A DNA stretch of 41,083 nucleotides from Candidatus Gastranaerophilales bacterium (lineage in GTDB: Bacteria; Cyanobacteriota; Vampirovibrionia; Gastranaerophilales; Gastranaerophilaceae). Position numbers and translations under genes: made by a program. The stretch spans positions 1 to 41,083 of the forward strand of contig CALUXW010000014.1 of NCBI GenBank assembly GCA_944324865.1, given 5' to 3'. Below, in pieces: positions 33,917 through 41,083 of the stretch (within the stretch, counting starts at the first letter, position 1; every line of letters starts with the position of its first letter). The notes beneath the pieces are model-generated. The model saw nothing but the letters and a program-made list of their open reading frames with translations, was not told the DNA's origin and did not search any database.

Positions 33917-34906
33917 ATGCAAAATTCCGTTGTTATAGACAGTTCTGAGCTTATTAATAGTGCAAAAGATGTTTTTGAAATTGAAGCTAATTCTGTTTTA
34001 AAGTTAAAGGAAAGAGTTAATGAAAATTTTGTGCGAGCTATAGATTTAATTTATGCCTCAAAAGGAAAAGTTGTAGTAACGGGAATGGGAAAATCTGGTC
34101 TTGTAGGTAGAAAAATCGCATCTACATTATGTTCTACGGGTACGCCTGCTGTTTTTCTTCATCCTGCAGAATCAACACATGGAGATAGTGGTATTATTTC
34201 TCGTAATGATGTTGTTATAGCCATTTCTAATAGTGGAGAAACACAAGAACTCCTCAACCTTTTGCCATTAATTATGCGCTTTGGTGTACCATTGATAGGA
34301 GTTACAGGTGGAGTGAGTTCAACTCTTGCGCAGAAGAGTGATGTTGTTTTGGATATTTCTGTTGAAAAAGAAGCATGCCCTTTGAATAAAGCACCAACTG
34401 CAAGCACTACTGCAACACTGGCCATGGGTGATGCAATCGCTGTTTGTTTGCTAAAAAAACGTGGGTTTTCATATGAAGATTTTTTACTTTATCACCCGTC
34501 AGGTTCCTTAGGAAAGGGTATTTTATATAAAGTTGGCGAACTTATGATTAAGGGTGATAGTCTTCCAATCATATCTCAGGAAGTTAGTTTTAGCGATGCA
34601 ATAAAATTCGTAAGTGAAAAACGTTTGGGAGCTACATTATTGGTTGATGAAAATTTAAAATTAAAAGGTGTTTTGACAGATGGCGATATTAGGCGTGCAG
34701 TTATTAAGCATCCTGATGTTAGAAATTTAAAAGTTAAAGAAGTTATGACTCTTAACCCAAAAACAATTGGAATTGATGAGTTATGTGCAAAAGCACTTTC
34801 TATTATGGAAAAGTATTCAATTACTTCGCTTGCTGTAGTTGATAAAAATAATGTCCCAATAGGCCTTTTACATATTCACGATTTGCTTCGTGCGGGGGTA
34901 GTATAA
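33917..34906 (+). CDS. kdsD: Arabinose-5-phosphate isomerase
   Basis: A 329-residue sugar isomerase with two CBS domains converts ribulose 5-phosphate to arabinose 5-phosphate, the first step to Kdo of LPS. The SIS domain (about 35-185) has G-M-G-K-S-G, S-T-H-G-D, S-N-S-G-E-T-Q-E-L and the C-P-L-N-K-A-P-T-A-S loop; the CBS pair follows from about 205. The ATG at 33917 has a GTGGAG site; the GTG at 33878 overlaps a TATAAT box (33881-33886), so it is excluded. Stop and kdsC start share one base (TAATG). Confidence 0.96.
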   Translation: MQNSVVIDSSELINSAKDVFEIEANSVLKLKERVNENFVRAIDLIYASKGKVVVTGMGKSGLVGRKIASTLCSTGTPAVFLHPAESTHGDSGIISRNDVVIAISNSGETQELLNLLPLIMRFGVPLIGVTGGVSSTLAQKSDVVLDISVEKEACPLNKAPTASTTATLAMGDAIAVCLLKKRGFSYEDFLLYHPSGSLGKGILYKVGELMIKGDSLPIISQEVSFSDAIKFVSEKRLGATLLVDENLKLKGVLTDGDIRRAVIKHPDVRNLKVKEVMTLNPKTIGIDELCAKALSIMEKYSITSLAVVDKNNVPIGLLHIHDLLRAGVV

Positions 34907-35442
34907 TGTATGACTCAATAGAACTAAAGCTAAAGGCAAAAAATATTAAACTTGCTGCCTTTGATGTAGATGGTGTTATGACTGATGGTTCACTTATATA
35001 TTTACCCGATGGCAAACAGTCAAAAACATTTAATGCTAAAGACGGGCTCGGAATTGTTATGCTTAATACTGCCGGAATTCGAACCGCAATTATTACCGCT
35101 AAAGAAACAAATGCACTAAAGGAAAGAGCAAAAACTTTGGAAATAACAAAACTTTTTATGAACCAAAAGGATAAAATGGTTGCATTGGATGAATTATGTT
35201 CGGAGTTTTCACTTGAGTATAATCAAATTATGTATATGGGTGATGATTTGCCTGATATAGAGGTGCTAAAGACTGTAGGTTTGAGTGTTTGTCCTTGTGA
35301 TGCAGTAAATCAAGTGAAAAGTATTTGTAATATTGTTACAAATAAAGATGGTGGGAAGGGAGCAGTTAGGGAAATATGTGACTTTATACTGGAATCAAAA
35401 GGAATTTCTTTTGATGATTTAAAAAGGCCGTCAAGACAGTAA
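34906..35442 (+). CDS. kdsC: Kdo 8-phosphate phosphatase
   Basis: A 178-residue HAD phosphatase of the cap-less C0 type that removes phosphate from Kdo 8-phosphate. It shows F-D-V-D-G-V-M-T-D-G (motif I with the extra V-M-T-D typical of KdsC), F-N-A-K-D-G-L-G, I-T-A-K (motif II), and G-D-D-L-P-D (motif IV). Translational coupling to kdsD places it securely in the Kdo pathway. kdsA and kdsB are not in the window. Confidence 0.97.
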   Translation: MYDSIELKLKAKNIKLAAFDVDGVMTDGSLIYLPDGKQSKTFNAKDGLGIVMLNTAGIRTAIITAKETNALKERAKTLEITKLFMNQKDKMVALDELCSEFSLEYNQIMYMGDDLPDIEVLKTVGLSVCPCDAVNQVKSICNIVTNKDGGKGAVREICDFILESKGISFDDLKRPSRQ

Positions 35443-35462
35443 CTTTTTGTTTTATTAAATTT

Positions 35463-35523
35463 TGTTAACATTAATAAAAAAAATATCAATATTTTTTCTT
35501 ATATCAACTTTATTAATATAACA
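35463..35523. repeat. Nested AT-rich inverted repeat between kdsC and the 67-residue gene
   Basis: TGTTA-ac-ATTAATAAA (35463-35478) faces TTTATTAAT-a-TAACA (35509-35523). Inside them lies a second all-A/T hairpin, 35478-35486 against 35489-35497. It could end kdsC or be an operator for the small gene starting at 35549. Confidence 0.5.
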
Positions 35524-35548
35524 ATAGTTGAATGAGAGAAATTTTACC

Positions 35549-35752
35549 ATGACAGAGATTGAGCTAAATACGATTTTTAATATCGTTTGCGATCCTGAAA
35601 AAAATGTTTACTGTCTTGACAGTGTAAAGAAAATTCAAGAAGTTCAAAGGATTGTAAGAATTTTTAATATAGCTAATGAACAACGTACAATTTCCAAACA
35701 AATTTCAGCTCGTGCGCTTGTTGCTTTTAAGATGCTAGTAAGTAATAATTAA
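35549..35752 (+). CDS. Small hypothetical protein, 67 residues
   Basis: The frame could begin at TTG 35528, but ATG 35549 follows a GAGAGAA stretch and gives M-T-E-I-E-L. The product is helical with no membrane segment: an early E-L-N-T-I-F-N-I-V, a middle V-K-K-I-Q-E-V-Q-R-I-V-R-I-F helix, and a late S-A-R-A-L-V-A-F-K-M-L. It is not similar to anything I know. An AT-rich palindrome lies upstream, and its stop shares TTAA with the convergent pseudo-receiver gene. Confidence 0.55.
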   Translation: MTEIELNTIFNIVCDPEKNVYCLDSVKKIQEVQRIVRIFNIANEQRTISKQISARALVAFKMLVSNN

Positions 35753-37080
35753 TCGGAATTTTTTATATAACTTTTGAATTCTATGTATAGTTCATCTAAT
35801 ATTTGGGATAATTTTTGAAAATTAAGCTGTACAAAATCTATAACTATACTATTAGTATTTTTTGTTACGTCAAAACTTATAATTGCAGTATCAATTCTTG
35901 CCTTGTATTGATTGCCGTAAGTAATTGAAAGAGTGGCACATATATTATTTTTTCGCATTGTAAAATTTGTTTTATCAACATTAGCACTATATTTTACACT
36001 AGCATCTTTTATTTTAGACATAATATGGTTTTGATATTTTTCAAAAACAGGTTCAAAAACAACTTTGCATTTTTGCCTGTAAGCCTGTCTGTATAATTTT
36101 GATTTTTTTTCATCGTCTAAGGCTATATCTGTTTTTTGTGCAAGATTTTGAGGGCTTATTTTTTTATTTGTATCACTAAGTGCTTGTTTTGCAAGGTTTT
36201 TTCCGGCATTAGGATCTTTTGAATATGTTCCTGATGCAACAATTAATGCATTAGTTTCTTCTTTTGCTTTTTTAAGTGCTTCCTGTAGTAATTCTTTTGC
36301 AGAGTCAAACTTTTCATCTTTTATTTCTAAAACTGATGCATTTGCACCACAGTCTACCCCAAGGTTTTTGTTTATTCTTTCAAATATTGGATAAACGCCG
36401 TTAAGTTTAGTTTTTGGTAGAAATATATAAAATTCTTCTATATCTTTTATAGCTACAGAGTCATTTAATCTTATTGATTTATTAATAACTTCAAGAAATT
36501 CTTTTGGATTTTTATAACCCGGATATTTTGTATCAGGAGTAATTAGCATAAGGCAAGCATTTATTTTATGTTTGTGTACTTGTTCAAATTCGCTTTTTAA
36601 AAATTCTTCACAGTATTTTTGGGTATAGACACCGGTATCTGGTTGCATTACTCCCAACAATTTCATAAATTTATTTTTGGACTGATTGTTGATATTTATT
36701 TCTTCTTTTTGAATACACCATATTGTTCTTATCAAAAGTTCGTAATCTTGACAAGGGTATTTTAAAATATCGCTTATCCCTGCATCAAAAGCATCTATTA
36801 TTGTTTCTCTGCTACAAAAATCATCCAGAAATAAAATCGGAACTTGAGAAATTAAATCTTGTTCTTTTACTTCTTTTATTAACTTTAATGCATCAGGATT
36901 ATCATTGGAACAGTGAATAATTATCACGTTAGGAGAGTGTCTTTTTATAAAATCTGTTGCACCGTCAAAAGAACAACTTGTAACTTTATCTAAATCTCTT
37001 AATAGTACAAGTTTGGAAGTAATTTGCTCTATTTGCTCTTCGTTATTACTTATTAGTGTTATGGTGTTAGTAAACCCCAT
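35749..37080 (-). CDS. Pseudo-receiver and degenerate GGDEF protein
   Basis: The 443-residue protein has a receiver-like domain (about 5-125), where the phospho-acceptor position in N-V-I-I-I-H56-C-S is His rather than Asp. Next comes a GGDEF-like fold (about 143-285): it opens with Q-P-D-T-G-V-Y-T (compare D-x-L-T-G-L) and keeps the overall spacing, but the signature is K212-D-I-E-E-F217 instead of GGDEF, so cyclic-di-GMP synthesis is unlikely. The C-terminal 110 residues (about 330-443) are strand-rich and unassigned. It may bind a nucleotide or act as a scaffold. AAAGGAG precedes the ATG. The gene is alone on this strand. Confidence 0.7.
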   Translation of the reverse strand: MGFTNTITLISNNEEQIEQITSKLVLLRDLDKVTSCSFDGATDFIKRHSPNVIIIHCSNDNPDALKLIKEVKEQDLISQVPILFLDDFCSRETIIDAFDAGISDILKYPCQDYELLIRTIWCIQKEEININNQSKNKFMKLLGVMQPDTGVYTQKYCEEFLKSEFEQVHKHKINACLMLITPDTKYPGYKNPKEFLEVINKSIRLNDSVAIKDIEEFYIFLPKTKLNGVYPIFERINKNLGVDCGANASVLEIKDEKFDSAKELLQEALKKAKEETNALIVASGTYSKDPNAGKNLAKQALSDTNKKISPQNLAQKTDIALDDEKKSKLYRQAYRQKCKVVFEPVFEKYQNHIMSKIKDASVKYSANVDKTNFTMRKNNICATLSITYGNQYKARIDTAIISFDVTKNTNSIVIDFVQLNFQKLSQILDELYIEFKSYIKNSD

Positions 37081-37190
37081 TTGTAACTCCTTTAAAATTT
37101 ATATTACAATGAAAAATATTATTTTTCCACTTTTTTAATTTTCTTAAAATAAATGACAAAGTAAAAAAGTTCTGTTATGCTTTTTTTGTT

Positions 37191-38873
37191 ATGAAAAATA
37201 ATCATGCTTTGTATCTTATTTTAATTATAATCTTGGGTATTTTACTCCGCCTGTGGAATATAGATAAGCCCGAGGGTATGTGGAATGATGAATATTTGAC
37301 CTGGTCTATTGCTAGTTTAAGTTTTCCTCAGGATTTTTTTAAAGGGATTGCTAATAATTGTCATGCACCTTTGCATTATTTTTATTTAAAAGGATGGATG
37401 GCATTATTTAAGGATTCTGATGTTTCACTTAGGTTTTCTTCGCTGATTCCGGGTGTAATTTCGATTTTTACTATGTACCTGTGTGCAAAAGAATATCTAG
37501 TTAAAAAGTATGCTGAACTGTGCGGGCTTGCTGCTGCGTTTATTACTGCAATAAGTGCTTTTCTTATATATTTTTCTCAGGAAGTGAGAATTTATTCACT
37601 TACATTTTTAATAGCTTCAATGGTACTTTATTATTCCTTGAAAGTATTTAATAACCCATCACAAAAGAATTGTTGGTTTTTAACTTTATTTTCAGTACTT
37701 TTGATTTTCGAACATACAATTGGATTTGTGTTTGTTGCATTTAATATATGCGCACTGATTGCTTTTATGCAAAGAAAAAAGAAAGAAAACAATCTTGCAA
37801 ATAATATATTTGCAATCATTATTTTGTCTTTGCCGCTTGTCCCTTTTTTGTATGGACTTTTTGCGCATCCAAAATATTTTAGTCAGTGGTGGGCACCTTT
37901 TTCTTGGTCTAAGTTATTATTTTATTTTACAGATTTATTTTCGCCGGTGCTTAAAAATATTTCAAATGCTCCGCCAAGTTTCTTTGCGCAAATTTTTGAT
38001 AATGTCAGTGTCAATATTGGTTTTATAATTTTCGCCTTAGTACCTTCTTTTATTTGCCTTGCAATGGTAGTAAAAGCTTTTCAAAATGGTCGCAGGGTTA
38101 ATTTATATTTATTAACGGTTTTTGCAGCAACATTTCTTACGGTTTTATTAGCGGCACTTTTTGGTAAATTGATTTTTCTTACTAAATACTTAATTGAATT
38201 ATACCCGATTTTAATATTATTGGTTGCAATCGGATGGTCTTCAATGCAGTTGAAAGCATTAAAAATTTCTCTTGCAACTGTTTTCGCTGTAATTACACTT
38301 TTTTATATTATCGTGTCTTATACTTCTCCTGTTCGTCTTGTTAGAGAGGAAGGACAAAGGCTGCCGGTAAAAATTTTGTGTGATTTAGGGATAAAAAAAA
38401 ACGACAGAGTACTGTATATTTATTACCCTCCTTCAAGATTTTATAAGTATGTAAAAGAGGCAAACCTTTTTTTTTACTCAAATTCAATAGACAAGTATAA
38501 TTTCCCTCTTGTAATTTATCCTACATCATCAGATACATATGAGGCATTTTTGGACGGCAAGAGGCTTTACCGTGATGTATTTTTATTAAAATATAACAAA
38601 AAAGCATCTGATTTTTTAAATCGTAATTATTATTCAAAGATGAAAAAAGGCGATAGAATGTTCATCGTTGAATTAAAACAAGTGTCTTTTTTTAATGATG
38701 AAAGACTTGAAAATATTGTTTTGGATGAAAAAAGTTACAAGCGAATCCCATTTTTGTATCTTGTAACATCTTATGCTAAAAATTATTCAATAAGGGAATC
38801 AACAAAAGAGTTAGAGTATAAAGGTCACTATGACAGCGGAAGCTGGCGAGTATACTTGTTTGAAAAGGCTTAA
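37191..38873 (+). CDS. GT-C membrane glycosyltransferase (GT39/PMT-like)
   Basis: A 560-residue polytopic protein with about 11 membrane segments up to residue 385 and a 175-residue extramembrane end. Near the N-terminus is W-N-D33-E34-Y, the acidic pair of lipid-phosphate-sugar-dependent transferases, and then [10 protein letters not shown], matching P-P-L-x-Y of this superfamily. Such enzymes (ArnT, PMT, GT83) move sugars from polyprenyl carriers to lipid A, proteins or glycans in the periplasm. The acceptor is unknown. The ATG at 37191 has no clear ribosome site. It is convergent with clpP, sharing TTAA. Confidence 0.82.
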   Translation: MKNNHALYLILIIILGILLRLWNIDKPEGMWNDEYLTWSIASLSFPQDFFKGIANNCHAPLHYFYLKGWMALFKDSDVSLRFSSLIPGVISIFTMYLCAKEYLVKKYAELCGLAAAFITAISAFLIYFSQEVRIYSLTFLIASMVLYYSLKVFNNPSQKNCWFLTLFSVLLIFEHTIGFVFVAFNICALIAFMQRKKKENNLANNIFAIIILSLPLVPFLYGLFAHPKYFSQWWAPFSWSKLLFYFTDLFSPVLKNISNAPPSFFAQIFDNVSVNIGFIIFALVPSFICLAMVVKAFQNGRRVNLYLLTVFAATFLTVLLAALFGKLIFLTKYLIELYPILILLVAIGWSSMQLKALKISLATVFAVITLFYIIVSYTSPVRLVREEGQRLPVKILCDLGIKKNDRVLYIYYPPSRFYKYVKEANLFFYSNSIDKYNFPLVIYPTSSDTYEAFLDGKRLYRDVFLLKYNKKASDFLNRNYYSKMKKGDRMFIVELKQVSFFNDERLENIVLDEKSYKRIPFLYLVTSYAKNYSIRESTKELEYKGHYDSGSWRVYLFEKA

Positions 38874-39490
38874 TTTTTACTTTCTTCTGTTTGTTCTTTT
38901 GTTATTATTCTGTCTATGAGACCATACTCTAAAGCTTCTTGAGCTGTCATAAAATTATCTCTTTCGGTATCTTTTTTAATTTTTTCAACTTTTTGTCCTG
39001 TATGTTCAGCCATAAGTTCACATAGCATGGTTTTCATTCTTAAAATTTCTTTTGCTTCAATTTCAATATCTGTTGCTTGACCTTTTGCACCACCTAAAGG
39101 TTGGTGAATCATTATTCTTGAGTTAGGAAGAGCAAGGCGTTTACCTTTTGTACCACCTGAGAGCAAAAATGCACCCATAGATGCGGCATCACCCAAGCAA
39201 ATTGTTGAAACATCCGCCTTTATAAGCTTCATTGTGTCGTATATCGCCATGCCGGCTGTAATTACGCCACCGGGTGAGTTAATGTAGAGCATAATATCCT
39301 TTTCAGGATTTTCACTATCCAACAGTAAAAGCTGTGCAACAATTGAGTTTGCAACATCATCGTCAATTTCCGAACCTAAAAAGATGATTCTTTCTCTTAA
39401 AAGTCTTGAGAAAATATCAAAAGATCTTTCACCTCTTGAGGAGGATTCAATTACTGTCGGAACGTAATCAAGAATTTTATACTCGTTCAT
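38870..39490 (-). CDS. clpP: ATP-dependent Clp protease proteolytic subunit
   Basis: A 206-residue serine protease subunit forming the 14-mer chamber. The triad is S104 (in D-A-A-S-M-G), H129 (in M-I-H-Q-P-L-G-G) and D178 (in D-T-E-R-D). The handle helix and the N-terminal loop, here [17 protein letters not shown], are normal. AAGGAT precedes the ATG. No clpX or tig is beside it, in contrast to the usual tig-clpP-clpX order. Confidence 0.98.
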   Translation of the reverse strand: MNEYKILDYVPTVIESSSRGERSFDIFSRLLRERIIFLGSEIDDDVANSIVAQLLLLDSENPEKDIMLYINSPGGVITAGMAIYDTMKLIKADVSTICLGDAASMGAFLLSGGTKGKRLALPNSRIMIHQPLGGAKGQATDIEIEAKEILRMKTMLCELMAEHTGQKVEKIKKDTERDNFMTAQEALEYGLIDRIITKEQTEESKN

Positions 39491-39635
39491 AAAACTATCC
39501 TTATTTCGTGTCTTTGTAATTATAATATTAAAAATGGTAAAAATTCAACTATAAAACTTTTTAATTAGTTTGTTTGTAGTATAATGTCATTTGGTGGGTT
39601 TTCCCGGTTATTAATTAGCAAAGGAAGTTTTGAAT

Positions 39636-41009
39636 ATGTATAATGTAGCTATTGTTGGTGGTGGTCCTGCCGGAATTTTTACGGCTCTTGAGATTACAAA
39701 ATTAAAACCAGATTGGAAAGTTGTTTTAATTGAAAAAGGTTCAAAGATTGAAAGCCGTAAATGTCCCATGAGAGAAGGTTTGAAGCAGTGTGTAAATTGT
39801 AAAAACTGTGGTTTACTTTGTGGTTGGGGTGGAGCAGGTGCATTCTCCGACGGCAAGCTTACCTTGACACCCGATGTCGGTGGACACCTAGTTGATTACA
39901 TGTCGTATAAAGACGTTGAGGATTTAATTGAATATTGTGATCGATTATACTTGGATCATGGTGCAACAGAAGTTGTCTACGGTACAAACAGAGAAGAATT
40001 TGCAGATATTGAACGTGCTGCAACTTTAGCCGAATTAAAACTTGTTCACTCTCCCGTAAGACACTTGGGAACAGAGCGTTCTTTGCATGTTCTTAAACAT
40101 ATGCAAGACTTTTTAAATGAAAAAATTACAATTATTAACAATCAAAAAGCTGAAAACCTAATTGTTGAAAATGAACAAGTGAAAGGTTTTATCACAGATA
40201 CGGGCGACAAGATTTTAGCAGATTATATTGTTATTGCCCCAGGTAGAGAAGGTGCTGACTGGTTAACACACGAATTTGCAAAGAATAAAATCGGCATGGT
40301 AAATAACGCTGTAGATGTAGGTGTTCGTGTTGAACTTCCTGCTGCGGTTATGGAGCCAATTACATCAAGACTTTACGAATCAAAATTAATATATCACTCA
40401 CCAACTTTCGGTGATGAAGTCAGAACTTTTTGTATGAATCCTAACGGTGAAGTTGTAAACGAAAATTATAACGGTATTTCAACTGTTAACGGGCACTCTT
40501 ATGCAAATAAGAAAACTCCAAATACAAACTTTGCCCTTTTGGTTTCAAAGAAATTTACAGAACCATTTAAAGAACCTATTAAATACGGTCAACACATCGC
40601 AAGTCTTGCAAATATGCTCGGTGGAGGTATCTTGGTTCAAAGATTCGGCGATTTGCTTGACGGTAGACGCTCTACCGCTCAAAGAATTAAAGAAAGCATT
40701 ATAACTCCGACATTAGCGTGTGCTACACCTGGTGATTTGAGCTTGGTGCTTCCATACAGGCAACTTTTAAGTATTATCGAAATGCTCTATGCACTTGATA
40801 AAATTGCCCCGGGCGTTGCATCAAGATATACGCTTTTGTACGGCGTAGAGGTAAAATTCTATTCTGCAAGAGTACTTTTGACAAACGAGCTTGAAACACA
40901 AGGTGTAAAAAATCTCTTTACAATAGGCGACGGTGCAGGCGTAACAAGAGGTTTAATGCAAGCCAGTGCTTCAGGTGTTCATGTGGCAAGGGTTATTGCT
41001 TCAAGGTAG
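39636..41009 (+). CDS. FAD-dependent dehydrogenase, COG2509 type
   Basis: The 457-residue flavoprotein starts V-A-I-V-G-G-G-P-A-G (FAD Rossmann loop, 4-13). A cysteine set follows: C43, C52, C55, C58 and C62, before G-W-G-G-A-G-A-F-S-D-G-K-L, the mark of the uncharacterised FAD-dependent dehydrogenase group (COG2509). The cysteines suggest a metal or iron-sulfur site. The end has G-D-G-A-G-V-T-R-G-L-M-Q-A (second FAD contact). Substrate and role are unknown. The ATG at 39636 follows AAAGGAAG; a TTG at 39630 is the alternative. A TATAAT box lies at 39580-39585. The remaining 74 bases (41010-41083) hold only a candidate -10 at 41030-41035. Confidence 0.88.
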   Translation: MYNVAIVGGGPAGIFTALEITKLKPDWKVVLIEKGSKIESRKCPMREGLKQCVNCKNCGLLCGWGGAGAFSDGKLTLTPDVGGHLVDYMSYKDVEDLIEYCDRLYLDHGATEVVYGTNREEFADIERAATLAELKLVHSPVRHLGTERSLHVLKHMQDFLNEKITIINNQKAENLIVENEQVKGFITDTGDKILADYIVIAPGREGADWLTHEFAKNKIGMVNNAVDVGVRVELPAAVMEPITSRLYESKLIYHSPTFGDEVRTFCMNPNGEVVNENYNGISTVNGHSYANKKTPNTNFALLVSKKFTEPFKEPIKYGQHIASLANMLGGGILVQRFGDLLDGRRSTAQRIKESIITPTLACATPGDLSLVLPYRQLLSIIEMLYALDKIAPGVASRYTLLYGVEVKFYSARVLLTNELETQGVKNLFTIGDGAGVTRGLMQASASGVHVARVIASR

Positions 41010-41083
41010 TCTTTGTAAAGAACTCTTTGTATAATTGACACAAAGCCTTAAAACCACTAGACTTAGTATGTCAGACAAAAGAG

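Noticed and set aside
1..41083. CRISPR array, insertion sequence, prophage, tRNA or rRNA genes
   Set aside because: I saw no spaced repeat array, transposase or phage structural gene, and no cloverleaf or rRNA-like stretch in the gaps. The only clear tandem repeat is inside the ankyrin-like gene.

Overview
The window is AT-rich and gene-dense, with no gene-free stretch over 300 bases (the longest, 17714-17995, is the promoter region of a ribosomal operon). The best fit is a host-associated, fermentative, non-photosynthetic member of the cyanobacterial phylum (Melainabacteria/Vampirovibrionia, probably Gastranaerophilales). Supporting signs are a GyrA whose C-terminal domain reads like cyanobacterial GyrA, an Omp85 protein with three POTRA domains, the order rplQ-truA-rplM-rpsI, an [FeFe]-hydrogenase maturase (HydE), Kdo/LPS genes, and several small lineage-type proteins with EF-hand-like loops or a short N-terminal F-K/R-G/A motif. 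The lineage is inferred from remembered family features, not from a search.

Layout. 1-5.3 kb is the most accessory part: the end of an ankyrin-like repeat protein with a recent 117-base duplication, a SAM methyltransferase, a 708-residue protein that appears to carry a RelA/SpoT-type nucleotide pyrophosphokinase domain behind a glycine-rich membrane-like region, a small partner gene, a sugar O-acetyltransferase and a short cation-efflux protein. 5.3-13.1 kb holds small metabolic genes: ilvA-ridA, hydE, a ThiF/MoeB-like E1 enzyme, pgeF, an EF-hand protein, a HAD phosphatase, UDP-glucuronate decarboxylase and rubrerythrin. 13.2-17.7 kb has a regulator built of four tandem winged helices, then lepA, a PEBP protein and a UbiA prenyltransferase. 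18-22.9 kb is the operon infA-rpmJ-rpsM-rpsK-rpsD-rpoA-rplQ-truA-rplM-rpsI, closed by two back-to-back terminators. 23-29.3 kb has an EF-hand protein, wecB, gyrA and the Omp85 gene. 29.4-41 kb has a sigma-like protein, two membrane proteins, leuA, a KDPG-aldolase-like gene coupled to a STAS-like gene, kdsD-kdsC, a pseudo-receiver/degenerate-GGDEF protein, a GT-C glycosyltransferase, clpP and a COG2509-type flavoprotein.

How the genes fit together. UDP-xylose synthase, WecB, KdsD-KdsC, the GT-C enzyme and Omp85 describe an LPS-bearing outer membrane. IlvA and RidA form an enzyme plus damage-control pair. HydE and rubrerythrin suit an anaerobe. Of ten convergent gene pairs, nine end within 8 bases of each other or overlap, four of them through the same 4-base shared stop. 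The most interesting candidate system is the RelA/SpoT-like protein at 1388-3514 with its small neighbour at 3568-4008, which could be a nucleotide-synthetase toxin or effector and its partner.
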